Shown in pieces: positions 55,223 through 62,631 of a stretch of DNA of 64,000 nt (within the stretch, counting starts at the first letter, position 1; each line of letters begins with the position of its first letter). The stretch lies in NCBI RefSeq assembly GCF_022695515.1, contig NZ_JALDPT010000015.1, positions 1 to 64,000 on the forward strand, written 5' to 3'. The stretch comes from Phenylobacterium aquaticum (lineage in GTDB: Bacteria > Pseudomonadota > Alphaproteobacteria > Caulobacterales > Caulobacteraceae). The position numbers and the translations under genes were made by a program. Under the pieces are notes generated by a model. It was given only the letters and a program-made list of their open reading frames with translations, made no database searches and had not been told where the DNA came from.

Positions 55223-56161
55223 TTACGAAAGGTGTCGAACTGCCGGACGCGTCGCGAGCGCTGATCGGGCGTCCGCCAGCCGCCGCACATGCTGATCGGT
55301 CAGCTCGGCGATGAGCGCGAACGCGTCGATGAGCGCGGGGCTGGTGGAGACCGCGGCCGGCACGATCATTCCCTCAGAGCTGCGCGCCACCAGCCCGCGC
55401 TGGACCAGCCGCGCGCACCGGCGGCGCGCGCTCTCCAGCGGCAGCGGCAGGTAGCGGGCGACCAGATAGGTCGAGACCGGCCGCCGCGCCTCGTCCGGCG
55501 GGACATCTCGCAGCCCGGCATAGGCCTGCGCCTCCTCGCCCGAGATCACCGCAGACCCCACATTATGCAGGCCGATCGCGAGCAAGATGACCACGTCGAG
55601 ATGATCGATCTCGAGCGCCCGGCTGCAGGCCGCGATGACATCCAGGAAGAACTCGATCGAGAGCCGGAGCGTCTGCCGGCTCATATCCTCCGCGGCGCCG
55701 TCCTCGGCCTGGCCCGCGGCGGCGCCGAAGGCTTCGAGGTCCCGCAACAGGCCGTCGGTCAGGCGCTCGTTCGGGCCCAGAGCCGCGACGAACCGCGGCT
55801 GGGCGTAGGTCGATAGCGGGATAACCAGGCCGCGATCGAGGCGTTCGACCAGTCCGGCGGACCGCAGCTTGGCAGCATGCCGGCGCACCGTCTCGTACGG
55901 CAGGCCGAGCTCGATCGCGATCGAATAGACGCTCACCGCGGTGCGCAGCGCGTCTGGCGGGATATCCTTAGCGCCTGCGTAGGACTCTGCCATGCGCCGA
56001 TCAGCCGTGATGCGGCGCACGTTCGCGCGGGAAATCGCCAGGAAGGTCAGGGCAGTGACCAGATCGGCGTCGATTATCGCCGTGATCAGACGCGCAGCCT
56101 CGACGACGTAGGCGAGGGTCCGCCGCGCGACGAGGCGGCGCTGGTCGGGCGCTTCCGTCAT
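55223..56161 (-). CDS. Duplicated winged-helix regulator-like protein
   Basis: 312 residues from ATG 56161. The protein is two similar halves, each with a helical bundle and a winged HTH: VSVYSIAIELGLPYETVRRH then AAKLRSAGLVERLDRGLVIP, and VSTYLVARYLPLPLESARRR then CARLVQRGLVARSSEGMIVP. A helical segment before each half includes ALTFLAISRANVRRIT and VVILLAIGLHNVGSAV. It is probably a DNA-binding regulator from duplication of one unit. It lies downstream of the protoglobin gene on the same strand. Confidence 0.7.
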   Translation of the reverse strand: MTEAPDQRRLVARRTLAYVVEAARLITAIIDADLVTALTFLAISRANVRRITADRRMAESYAGAKDIPPDALRTAVSVYSIAIELGLPYETVRRHAAKLRSAGLVERLDRGLVIPLSTYAQPRFVAALGPNERLTDGLLRDLEAFGAAAGQAEDGAAEDMSRQTLRLSIEFFLDVIAACSRALEIDHLDVVILLAIGLHNVGSAVISGEEAQAYAGLRDVPPDEARRPVSTYLVARYLPLPLESARRRCARLVQRGLVARSSEGMIVPAAVSTSPALIDAFALIAELTDQHVRRLADARSALATRPAVRHLS

Positions 56162-56365
56162 TGGCTCGCTGATGCTCCCATGCGCCACCACGGGTAGCGG
56201 GCGCCGCGCGCCCGATCCATGCGGCAAGACCGCGCCGCATATCGCCGTTCTCTCGTTTCGGCCAGCGCTGGGCGACCATTTGTCTCTGAAAACCAGCGCT
56301 CGGACTCGCGGATCGGGAATCGCGCGTCCCTTGCCCACGTCCTGAAGCCGCCGGACGGCCACCCG

Positions 56366-56878
56366 TCACACGAGAATCCGGCCGCTCTCGTCGTGCGGCT
56401 TGTCACTCCAATAGGCGCGCGTGTAGGCCGAGAGCGCCAGGTCGATATCGAGCGTGATCACGCGGGACAGCGAGCTCAGCGCGCCGGCGAGATCGTCGCG
56501 GCCGTTCACGGCCTTGGAGATGCGGGCGACGATCAGGCACTGCACGTAGGTATAGGCCGCCAGATAGACGTAGGGCGGGATCTTTCGATCGAAGTGCGCC
56601 TGTCCCACGCGCATGGCGTAGGTCGCGAAACGGTCGTCGAATTCGCAGGCGAACAGGGCCGCCCAGTGCGCCTTCTGCTTCACCTTGAGCGCCCGGATGT
56701 CCTTCTCGGGCAGAAGGCGCGCCACCTCCGGGAAGGAGAGCAGGTGCCGATAGAGCTCCTCGACGATCGGCTCAAGCTCGCGCAGGAGCAGCGGGCGGAT
56801 CTGGCGCATATTGCTGAGCGTCGTGTCGTCGATACCGAGCAGGCGCAGTCTCGCGGCAAGCATCGTCGCCTTCGACAT
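56366..56878 (-). CDS. Protoglobin (globin-sensor domain)
   Basis: 170 residues from ATG 56878. Typical globin-coupled-sensor helices: DDTTLSNMRQIRPLLLRELE, FPEVARLLPEKDIRALKVKQ, KAHWAALFACEFDDRFATYA, with the proximal His expected in RVGQAHFDRKIPPYVYLAAY. It ends without an output domain, so it is a stand-alone heme sensor for O2, CO or NO. It could report to the kinases of the block or to the winged-helix protein downstream. The heme ligand assignment is inferred. Confidence 0.8.
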   Translation of the reverse strand: MSKATMLAARLRLLGIDDTTLSNMRQIRPLLLRELEPIVEELYRHLLSFPEVARLLPEKDIRALKVKQKAHWAALFACEFDDRFATYAMRVGQAHFDRKIPPYVYLAAYTYVQCLIVARISKAVNGRDDLAGALSSLSRVITLDIDLALSAYTRAYWSDKPHDESGRILV

Positions 56879-57211
56879 TCTCGAACCCCCGCGCCATGAA
56901 GGAATTGATTGCCCCCATGGCTTGGTCCCGGATGCTACGGTCCGGCGATGTCCGGGGATAGCGCAGAACAGGTCGCGCATCGCCCCCGGCAACGCCGCGA
57001 GCCATCAGCGGCCTTCGTTCGGGGAGCGTTGTGGAGCCGGCCCGCCGCCGGTCAACCCAGCAGCGCTTCCTCCGCGCACGCCGCGCGCTGCGTGCAGCTT
57101 GCTCCCTCCAGGCGCGCTTCGCGCGGGGTCTGACCGCCCGCTTGCAGCCGACTCCATGTCGCCCCCATGAAGCCGCGGAATGGTCCGCGGCCATGTTGGA
57201 GGAAGACTTCG
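56879..57211. other. 333-bp GC-rich gap
   Basis: No frame with a start and ribosome site was found. It contains short GC hairpins such as GGCGCGCTTCGCGCG. It must include the promoters of the protoglobin gene (leftward) and of the small gene at 57212. Confidence 0.35.
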
Positions 57212-57424
57212 ATGGCTGTTCAGCAACCCCTTCTCGGCCGCAAACCCACCCACCGCCTGTACCGGGTCCAGGGAGACGGCCGATCTGCGATCTGGACGCC
57301 CATCGGCGCGGCGTGGCCGAACAAAGACGGCATGGGTTTCAGCCTCGCGTGCGAGGCCATGCCGCTCACCGGCCGCATCGTGATGCGGAAGATCGTGGAG
57401 CGGGCGGAGGACGGGGCGCAGTGA
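57212..57424 (+). CDS. Small conserved island protein
   Basis: 70 residues from ATG 57212 with GGAGGAAG upstream. Core: KPTHRLYRVQGDGRSAIWTP followed by IGAAWPNKDGMGFSLACEAM, ending RIVMRKIVERAEDGAQ. I recognise this pattern as a small protein common on alphaproteobacterial plasmids and islands, with no known function. A strong inverted repeat follows the stop. Confidence 0.75.
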   Translation: MAVQQPLLGRKPTHRLYRVQGDGRSAIWTPIGAAWPNKDGMGFSLACEAMPLTGRIVMRKIVERAEDGAQ

Positions 57425-57453
57425 TGCGCCCCAACCCTCGCCGCAGACCGAGA

Positions 57454-57474
57454 GATGCGAACCGCGTTCGCATC
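57454..57474 (+). terminator. Perfect inverted repeat, probable terminator or operator
   Basis: GATGCGAAC (57454-57462) and GTTCGCATC (57466-57474) are separated by CGC. This 9-bp stem with a 3-base loop lies 30 bp after the stop of the small gene. A run of T (57484-57488) follows about 10 bases later. Terminator is favoured; operator cannot be excluded. Confidence 0.5.
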
Positions 57475-57605
57475 GAAATCAGTACTTTTTGTGAGGAATC
57501 GCGGTCGGACTCCGCAACGGACGCGAATCGACCGACAGTTCCCTGTGTCGCGCGAAACGCGAAGAGGTGCCACCCACCTCCCGCAAAAATATCCTGTGGA
57601 GAATT

Positions 57606-57631
57606 TTAGCACTCTCTGGACCGAGTGCTAA
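57606..57631 (+). promoter_or_regulatory. CIRCE-like inverted repeat (spacer of 8)
   Basis: TTAGCACTC (57606-57614) and GAGTGCTAA (57623-57631) are exact matches to both arms of the CIRCE heat-shock operator bound by HrcA. The symmetry extends one more base on each side. The spacer is 8 bases instead of the canonical 9. It lies in a 510-bp non-coding stretch (57425-57934), upstream of the small genes at 57935-58561. HrcA control of these genes is an inference. Confidence 0.6.
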
Positions 57632-57934
57632 AGCGACGCTAGCCAAATGGTCGGGCGAGTCGATTGGCCCAAGGAGGGCGCGAGAACGTAAGATAAACAT
57701 CTGAGATGAATTTCAGACCCACGCCTGCGCGATGCGGCGTCGCTGAAATGACCGGGAAGGAACATCGGACCCGAAGTTTACGAGGCCAAGGACCCGATTG
57801 TTCCCTCCCCAACTCCGCGTTAGCAGCGTTGTGCGAATCACCTACGCGGCCCGACTGCTACCATGCAAGGCCGTCTATCCACAGCGCTGCTCCTTTCTGT
57901 GAATCCCGAGTCGGATTCAATCAAGGAGGCAGCA

Positions 57935-58117
57935 ATGCCCTCATACAAGCCCGGATCGAATACCGGCCGCAACGGCGGTATCTTCCAGGAACAGGGGCCG
58001 CGTGGCGGCTCCCGCCCCAACTACACGACGGTCCCGGACAACACCCGGCTTCCGCCGACGACGACCCCAGGCTCGACCTGGAAGCCGTCGCACCGCACGC
58101 CTGACAGCAAGCGGTAG
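57935..58117 (+). CDS. YjzC-like small protein
   Basis: 60 residues from ATG 57935 with a perfect AGGAGG. It reads MPSYKPGSNTGRNGGIFQEQ, then a PRGGS-rich middle, VPDNTRLPPTTTPGSTWKPS and a basic end. The pattern resembles YjzC-type small proteins of unknown role. It is followed within 10 bp by a micropeptide frame, then DUF3892. Expression may be under the CIRCE-like element upstream. Confidence 0.7.
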   Translation: MPSYKPGSNTGRNGGIFQEQGPRGGSRPNYTTVPDNTRLPPTTTPGSTWKPSHRTPDSKR

Positions 58118-58126
58118 GAGGCGCGC

Positions 58127-58222
58127 GTGACCTACATTCCTCGTCCGCCGACCATCCCGACCCATCGGCCGTCGTTTCCGGGACGGCCTACGCCGGCCCC
58201 GATTCCACGCCCGCGCTACTAG
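58127..58222 (+). CDS. Proline-rich micropeptide (31 residues)
   Basis: A short frame from GTG 58127, preceded by TAGGAGGC, to TAG 58220-58222. It encodes TYIPRPPTIPTHRPSFPG then RPTPAPIPRPRY, a Pro/Arg-rich peptide. The strong ribosome site 7 bp upstream and the tight spacing after the YjzC-like gene support translation. The composition resembles Pro-rich ribosome-targeting antimicrobial peptides, but function is unknown. Confidence 0.5.
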   Translation: MTYIPRPPTIPTHRPSFPGRPTPAPIPRPRY

Positions 58223-58294
58223 TCGGCCCCAAGGGCGCGCGGCCTCGGCTGCGCGCCTGCTCCCCACCATCATCTGTCATCGAGAAAATCCACC

Positions 58295-58561
58295 ATGGCT
58301 GACGCTCAAGTCACCTGCATCAACAAGCTGCCGCGCAACAACACCCACGAAGGCATCACCCATCTGGGTGGCACCGGATGGAAGTGGACCCGGCAGCAGG
58401 TCATCGACTCCATCGAGGCGAAGTCCAACACGTTCTACACGCTCGTCGGCGGCAAGCGCGCCAACGTCGAGGTCATCAACGGCCCCAACGGCAAGTACCT
58501 GCGTACCCGCGCCGACGGCACGCTGAACGACAACCTCCTGTCCCTGCCCGAATGCGCCTGA
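58295..58561 (+). CDS. DUF3892 protein
   Basis: 88 residues. The family pattern is clear: VTCINKLPRNNTHEGITHLG, GWKWTRQQVIDSIEAKSNTF, YTLVGGKRANVEV and GPNGKYLRTRADGTLNDNLL. DUF3892 proteins are small and widespread; their function is unknown. It ends at a strong bidirectional hairpin shared with the convergent XRE gene. Confidence 0.85.
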   Translation: MADAQVTCINKLPRNNTHEGITHLGGTGWKWTRQQVIDSIEAKSNTFYTLVGGKRANVEVINGPNGKYLRTRADGTLNDNLLSLPECA

Positions 58562-58563
58562 AC

Positions 58564-58594
58564 AGGTGGCCGGCGCTTCGCGCGCCGGCCACCT
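58564..58594. terminator. Bidirectional terminator hairpin
   Basis: A 13-bp perfect stem, AGGTGGCCGGCGC (58564-58576) with GCGCCGGCCACCT (58582-58594), has a TTCGC loop. It lies exactly between the convergent stops of the DUF3892 gene and the XRE gene (stop codon 58593-58595). Confidence 0.8.
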
Positions 58595-59042
58595 ACCGCA
58601 CGTCTGCCGGAAAGCGCTCCTTCGCGGACATGCCGAGGAATTCGTCGAGAGCCGAGAGCGTGACGCTAGTCGGCTTCCACTCCCCGCGCTCCCAGCGCAG
58701 CCAGGTGCCTGGATCGACCCCCGTCTCTTCGGCCGCGCGCTCCACGCTCAGTCCCCTGCGCCGCCGTTCGGCGAGCAATGCCTCAGCCAAGTTCGTCGGT
58801 TCGGTCCAGGGCTCGTAGCCCAGCAGGTCAACGATCGCCGGATAGGCCCGAACGAATGGCAACCGTTCATCGCGCTCCCACCACATGAGCGTCTTCGGGT
58901 CCGTCCCGAGGCGCTCCGCCGCCTCCTTCATCTGGAGGCCGAGCTCGCGCCGCCTCCGGCGAAGCCGCGCGCCGAGCGAGTCGCCCTGATCCCGGAGCAG
59001 CTCGGGCTTGAACGCCTGCAGGTGGATCGGAAGGCCCGGCAT
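58593..59042 (-). CDS. Tandem XRE-domain regulator at the right end of the island
   Basis: 149 residues from ATG 59042. Two XRE helix-turn-helix units: LGARLRRRRRELGLQMKEAA with TDPKTLMWWERDERLPFVRA, and LLAERRRRGLSVERAAEETG with VDPGTWLRWERGEWKPTSVT. The frame stays open upstream through attR to 59066. Joined to the left end in a circle, it is in frame with the integrase, so the excised form could make an integrase-XRE fusion. In the integrated form it would be made from its own ATG and might act as a repressor. Confidence 0.8.
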   Translation of the reverse strand: MPGLPIHLQAFKPELLRDQGDSLGARLRRRRRELGLQMKEAAERLGTDPKTLMWWERDERLPFVRAYPAIVDLLGYEPWTEPTNLAEALLAERRRRGLSVERAAEETGVDPGTWLRWERGEWKPTSVTLSALDEFLGMSAKERFPADVR

Positions 59043-59057
59043 CAACAAAGCACCGCA

Positions 59058-59071
59058 CCCATGCAAGTGCG
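59058..59071 (+). repeat. attR, right junction of the island
   Basis: CCCATGCAAGTGCG aligns gap-free with the left junction at 2309-2322. comM sequence resumes at 59062-59064 (codon frame TGC AAG TGC GGC CAT, Cys-Lys-Cys-Gly-His). The island side holds the XRE gene start region. Confidence 0.8.
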
Positions 59072-59559
59072 GCCATGGCGGGGCCGGTCGCGGCCATTGC
59101 GGCCGGGCGCCGCGCTGCCAGGTCGACTATCAGGCCAAGGTCTCCGGCCCGTTCATGGACCGCATAGACCTGCAGATCGAGGTCCCGCCGGTCACCGCCG
59201 CCGACCTGGCCCTGCCCGCCCCGGCCGAGGGCACGGCCGAAGCCGCCGCGCGGGTGGCCGCCGCCCGCGAGCTGCAGGCCGAACGCGCGGCCAAGGCCGA
59301 CGACGCCCGCGCCACGCCCTTGAACGCCCGGGCCGAGGGGGACTGGCTGGAGACCATCGCCGACCTCGATCCCCCCGCCCGCGCCCTGCTGGCCCAGGCC
59401 GCGGAGGCCGGGGGCCTCACCGCCCGCGGCTGGACCCGGACCCTGCGGCTGGCCCGCACCATCGCCGACCTCGAAGGCTCGGGCGGGGTGCGGCGCATCC
59501 ATGTGGCGGAGGCCCTGATCTATCGACGGGTGGGCGCCATGGCGGGGGTGTCGGCCTAA
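59064..59559 (+). pseudogene. comM: comM/yifB, 3' portion, split by island
   Basis: C-terminal part of the ComM AAA+ protein: CKCGHGG, VDYQAKVSGPFMDRIDLQIE, the lid region and the closing RIHVAEALIYRRVGAMAG. It lacks the N-terminal domain and Walker motifs, which are at 1278-2313. A start within the island (TTG 59008) could give a fragment, but no ribosome site is clear. Its stop overlaps the convergent P450 gene by 4 bp. Confidence 0.92.
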
Positions 59560-60728
59560 GCGGCCGCCCGCACGAACCGGGTCGGCAGGGTCTTGAAGCC
59601 CTGCAGGACATTGTTGCGGATCCGTTTGGCGGGGCCCGTCTCGATCCGCTCGACCTGGCGGACCAGGGCTTGAAGCAGGATCTCCATCTCCAGGCGCGCA
59701 AGGTGCATGCCGACGCAGGTGTGCGCCCCGTGGCCCCACCCGACATGATCACGCGGGTTGCGGGTCACATCGAAACGGTCCGGATCCGCATAGTGGCGCT
59801 CGTCACGATTGGCGCTGGCATAGAGGACGAGGACCCTCTCCCCTTGGGGGATGGTGACCTCGCCCACCGGATAGGCCTCGGCGGCCAGGCGCGTGAAGCC
59901 GCGCAGGGGAGAGCCGATCCTCACGGACTCGTTCACGACGCCCGGTATGAGGGCGGGATCGGCGCGCACCTGGTCATAGGCGCCCGGGGTGGTCGCCAGC
60001 CGCCAGACCATCTCCCCCACCGCCAGGATCGTCGTATCCAGGGCGGGGCCGACATAGTCGATGACCATGGCCTGGGCCTCGGCCTGCGAGATATCGCCCC
60101 GCTCGGCGGCCTCGAACAGCCGGTCGGCCCAGCCTCCCGGCGTGACGCTGCTGCGCGACAGGCCGCGCACATAGCGCCCCAGGTCGAGCACGCGGGGCAT
60201 GGCGGCGATCCCGCGGGCGTTCATGACACCCAGCGCATCGAAGGTCGCCGCCGCCCAGCGCAACATGTTCTTTCGCCCGGCCGCGTTCAGCCCGACCAGT
60301 TCGGCGACCACGGTCACCGGCAGGTGCGCCGCGAACCGGCTCATGGCGTCGAAGCGCTCCAGCCCGGACAAGGCCGCCACCAGCTGTTCGGCCTCGGCCT
60401 CGAGGCGCGGTCGGAGCGCCTTCAGAGGGCCCGGCATCACGGGCTGAATCAGGGTCAGGCGGCGTCGGGCGTGCGTCTCGCCGTCGCTGGTCAGGGTGAT
60501 GGGGTTCTCGGCGCTGTTCACGAGGTCATTGGCCGCGACGCCCCGGCCGCTGACCAGGATGTCGTCGGCCCGGAGCGCCGCGCGCACATCTTCGAAGCGG
60601 CCCAGCAGCCACAGGCCGCGCCTCGGCGACCATACCGCGGGGCCCGCATCTCGGATTCGGCGATAGGCCGGATAGGGATCGGATATCGCGGTCGCGCCGT
60701 ACAGATCGCCCTGAAAGATAGGCCTCAT
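59556..60728 (-). CDS. Cytochrome P450
   Basis: 390 residues from ATG 60728, 8 bases after GGAGGGG; an earlier ATG at 60740 is less well placed. I-helix motif GPALDTT, the ExxR motif NESVR, and the heme-ligand loop GWGHGAHTCVGMHLARLE, with Trp in place of the usual Phe at its start. It is a soluble bacterial P450 of unknown substrate that needs a ferredoxin and reductase not seen here. Palindromic operators lie directly upstream. It belongs to the chromosome. Confidence 0.92.
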   Translation of the reverse strand: MRPIFQGDLYGATAISDPYPAYRRIRDAGPAVWSPRRGLWLLGRFEDVRAALRADDILVSGRGVAANDLVNSAENPITLTSDGETHARRRLTLIQPVMPGPLKALRPRLEAEAEQLVAALSGLERFDAMSRFAAHLPVTVVAELVGLNAAGRKNMLRWAAATFDALGVMNARGIAAMPRVLDLGRYVRGLSRSSVTPGGWADRLFEAAERGDISQAEAQAMVIDYVGPALDTTILAVGEMVWRLATTPGAYDQVRADPALIPGVVNESVRIGSPLRGFTRLAAEAYPVGEVTIPQGERVLVLYASANRDERHYADPDRFDVTRNPRDHVGWGHGAHTCVGMHLARLEMEILLQALVRQVERIETGPAKRIRNNVLQGFKTLPTRFVRAAA

Positions 60729-60741
60729 CCGCCCCTCCATT

Positions 60742-60761
60742 TAATGACCATATGGTCATTA
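60742..60761. promoter_or_regulatory. 20-bp palindromic operator upstream of the P450 gene
   Basis: TAATGACCATATGGTCATTA is a perfect palindrome 14 bp before the P450 ATG. The size and symmetry fit a TetR-type dimer site. A regulator gene is not visible in the window. Confidence 0.7.
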
Positions 60762-60828
60762 TGCAGGGCCGAGAGACAAGAGGATTTGTTGTGGGCCGCA
60801 TATTTGATGAGGTCATAAGCGGATATCG

Positions 60829-60848
60829 ATATGACCATCACGTCATAT
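60829..60848. promoter_or_regulatory. Second operator-like inverted repeat
   Basis: ATATGAC-N6-GTCATAT shares the TGAC half-site with the palindrome at 60742-60761. The two are about 87 bp apart and may be bound together by one regulator, perhaps for DNA looping. Confidence 0.5.
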
Positions 60849-60904
60849 TGGATCGATCACGCGCCTGAAGAACTGTAGGCCGCCACATTCGGCCCTGCCC
60901 TTTT

Positions 60905-62101
60905 TCAGGGCGTGCGGCCCTCGAGCCAGGCCGCCAGTTCCGCGTCCCAGCCATAGACGTCCGGGCGGAACAGCACCCCGCCCATCACGTCGGGAACGAC
61001 GGTGCGATAGACCACGAACAGCGGCAGGTGCTGATCCAGGTCCACCCGACGCGTGTCCCCCTTGGCGATGGCGGCGGCGATGGCGGCGTCGTCCCAGCCC
61101 TGGGCCTTCAAAAGCGCCACAGCCAGCTCCCTGGGCTTCTCCAGGCGCATGCAGCCGTGGCTCAGGGCGCGGCGCGGCCGGGCGAAGGCGCTCTTGGCGG
61201 GGGTGTCGTGCAGATAGACGCCGAACGGACTGTCGAGGTCGAATTTCACCTGGCCCAGCGAGTTCTCCGGCCCCGGGGCCTGCACCAGCCGGCCGTTCGC
61301 CCAGACGAAATCGTGCTTGGCCAGATAGCCGGGCTCCCGCGCCTCGCGCGGCATGAGCTCGGCCTTGGTGATCGAGAGCGGCACGTTCCAGGGCGGATTG
61401 ATCACCACCGTCTCCAGCGCCGAGGCGAAGATCGGGGTCTCGTGCTTGGTGTCACCGACCACCACGCGCATGGTCAGGCTGGCCTGTCCCCCCTGGTACA
61501 GGACGGCCTCGGCCGAGGCGATGTCGACCTCCAGCCGGTCGGCGGGCATCACCGCCGGCAGCCAGCGGGCCCGCTCCAGATTGGCCTCGATCTGGGCGAC
61601 CCGCGCGGCGGGCGGAATGTCCAGTTCGGCCCGCACCGCCTTGCCCAGCACCCCGTCGGGCTCCAGGCCATGGCGGAACTGATAGCTCGCCAGGGCCGCG
61701 GCCAGGTCGGCGTCGAACAGGTTCGGATCCGCCGGCGCGATGGCGGGGCCGTAGCCCTCCGCCTGCAGGCGCTCCCGCAGGGCGAGGACCGCCGGCCCGC
61801 TGGCGCCGAGGCGCAGGGCCCGTCCGGGCGGCAGGCTCGACCAGCTCATCCCCGCATAGCGCTGGGCGGCGGCGCGCAGGGCCAGGGTCGCCGGATCGTT
61901 GGGGTCCAGGACGGCGCCCTCGGGCGGGACCAGGGCCCAGAGGCGGTTGATCTCGGCCGGACGGACCGTCGCGGTCTGGGAAAGGACCGGTGGGGTCTGG
62001 GAAAGGTCCGGTGGGATCGCGGGCGCCACAGGAGCCTGGGCGCGCGCGCCGACCGCCAGCGCCAGGCCCAGCGCCAGCATCGCCCCGGACAAGCGGTTCA
62101 T
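60905..62101 (-). CDS. Secreted L,D-transpeptidase (YkuD family)
   Basis: 398 residues with a signal peptide (MLALGLALAVGARAQA). A peptidoglycan-binding-like repeat region (LRLGASGPAVLALRERLQAE) precedes the YkuD domain with PPWNVPLSITKAEL and the active-site HGCMRLEKP, where Cys is catalytic. It makes or edits 3-3 cross-links in the periplasm, by family knowledge. The layout is that of the YcbB-like class. It overlaps the lipoprotein gene upstream by 4 bp. Confidence 0.9.
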   Translation of the reverse strand: MNRLSGAMLALGLALAVGARAQAPVAPAIPPDLSQTPPVLSQTATVRPAEINRLWALVPPEGAVLDPNDPATLALRAAAQRYAGMSWSSLPPGRALRLGASGPAVLALRERLQAEGYGPAIAPADPNLFDADLAAALASYQFRHGLEPDGVLGKAVRAELDIPPAARVAQIEANLERARWLPAVMPADRLEVDIASAEAVLYQGGQASLTMRVVVGDTKHETPIFASALETVVINPPWNVPLSITKAELMPREAREPGYLAKHDFVWANGRLVQAPGPENSLGQVKFDLDSPFGVYLHDTPAKSAFARPRRALSHGCMRLEKPRELAVALLKAQGWDDAAIAAAIAKGDTRRVDLDQHLPLFVVYRTVVPDVMGGVLFRPDVYGWDAELAAWLEGRTP

Positions 62102-62631
62102 CGGTCGGCCGGCGCCTGGGGCGAACAGCCGTGCGCCTGGGCCACGCCCTTGAGATAGGCGCGGCGCACAATGCCGGCCAGCACATAGGCGCGCAGGTCG
62201 CGATCGCGGGTCTCGGCCCCCGACAACCAGCGAACCACGCCGCGGAACGGCAGGCCCACCGCGTCGCGGATCGCGCCCCCGACCAGGGCGCCCGCCATAT
62301 TGTTCAGCGAGTTCACGGACTCCGGATTGTCGACGTCCTGGCCCAGGACCATGTCGAGCTCGGCGATGCGATTGGCGAGACCGGCGCAGGTGGCCGGCTC
62401 CGGCGTCGCATAAGGGGCCGCCCGCGCCGACATCAGGGCCGGCGAGGGATCGACCCGCATCACGCTCAGATCGCGGAGCGGCTGGGTGAAGGCCTGATCG
62501 ATCGCCCCGGCCTCGGGGGCGCCGGAGGCCGTGGGCGCAGGGCGCGGCGACGCGGGCTTGGCGGGCGCGGTGGCGCAGCCGGCCAGGGCCAGCAGGATCA
62601 GGACCGCGGCGGGGGCGGGGTGACGGGTCAT
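62098..62631 (-). CDS. Lipoprotein of unknown function
   Basis: 177 residues with a lipobox in LILLALAGCA. After a Pro/Ala-rich linker (PASPRPAPTASGAPEAG) comes a helical domain with CAGLANRIAELDMVLGQDVD and NSLNNMAGALVGGAIRDAVG. It is coupled at both ends: 1-bp overlap with the SDR gene and 4-bp overlap with the transpeptidase gene. A cell-envelope role with the transpeptidase is plausible. Confidence 0.75.
   Translation of the reverse strand: MTRHPAPAAVLILLALAGCATAPAKPASPRPAPTASGAPEAGAIDQAFTQPLRDLSVMRVDPSPALMSARAAPYATPEPATCAGLANRIAELDMVLGQDVDNPESVNSLNNMAGALVGGAIRDAVGLPFRGVVRWLSGAETRDRDLRAYVLAGIVRRAYLKGVAQAHGCSPQAPADR

Larger units (their letters stand above)
2313..59063. mobile_element. 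Composite genomic island (about 56.7 kb) inserted in comM
   Basis: comM is split between 2313 and about 59062, and its two halves join perfectly. A large serine recombinase lies at the left edge, reading outward into attL. The island holds two further serine recombinases, a ParB-like protein, three VirD4-like ATPases, defence genes and a sensory block. No relaxase, VirB4 or mating-pore gene was recognised, so it is called a genomic island rather than a conjugative element. Repeated ATPase families, repeated small genes and a decayed recombinase 3' end at 41.3 kb indicate accretion of several elements. Confidence 0.9.

Noticed and set aside
56879..57211. Possible origin of transfer in the GC-rich gap
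   Set aside because: Only short GC hairpins; no nic-site motif or relaxase gene to support it.
57706..58104. 132-codon plus-strand frame after the CIRCE-like repeat
   Set aside because: Overlaps the YjzC-like gene in another frame and has no good ribosome site; the composition is not protein-like.
58566..60818. 750-codon plus-strand frame over attR and the P450 gene
   Set aside because: It crosses the comM 3' portion and runs antisense to the P450 and XRE genes; composition is that of a shadow frame.
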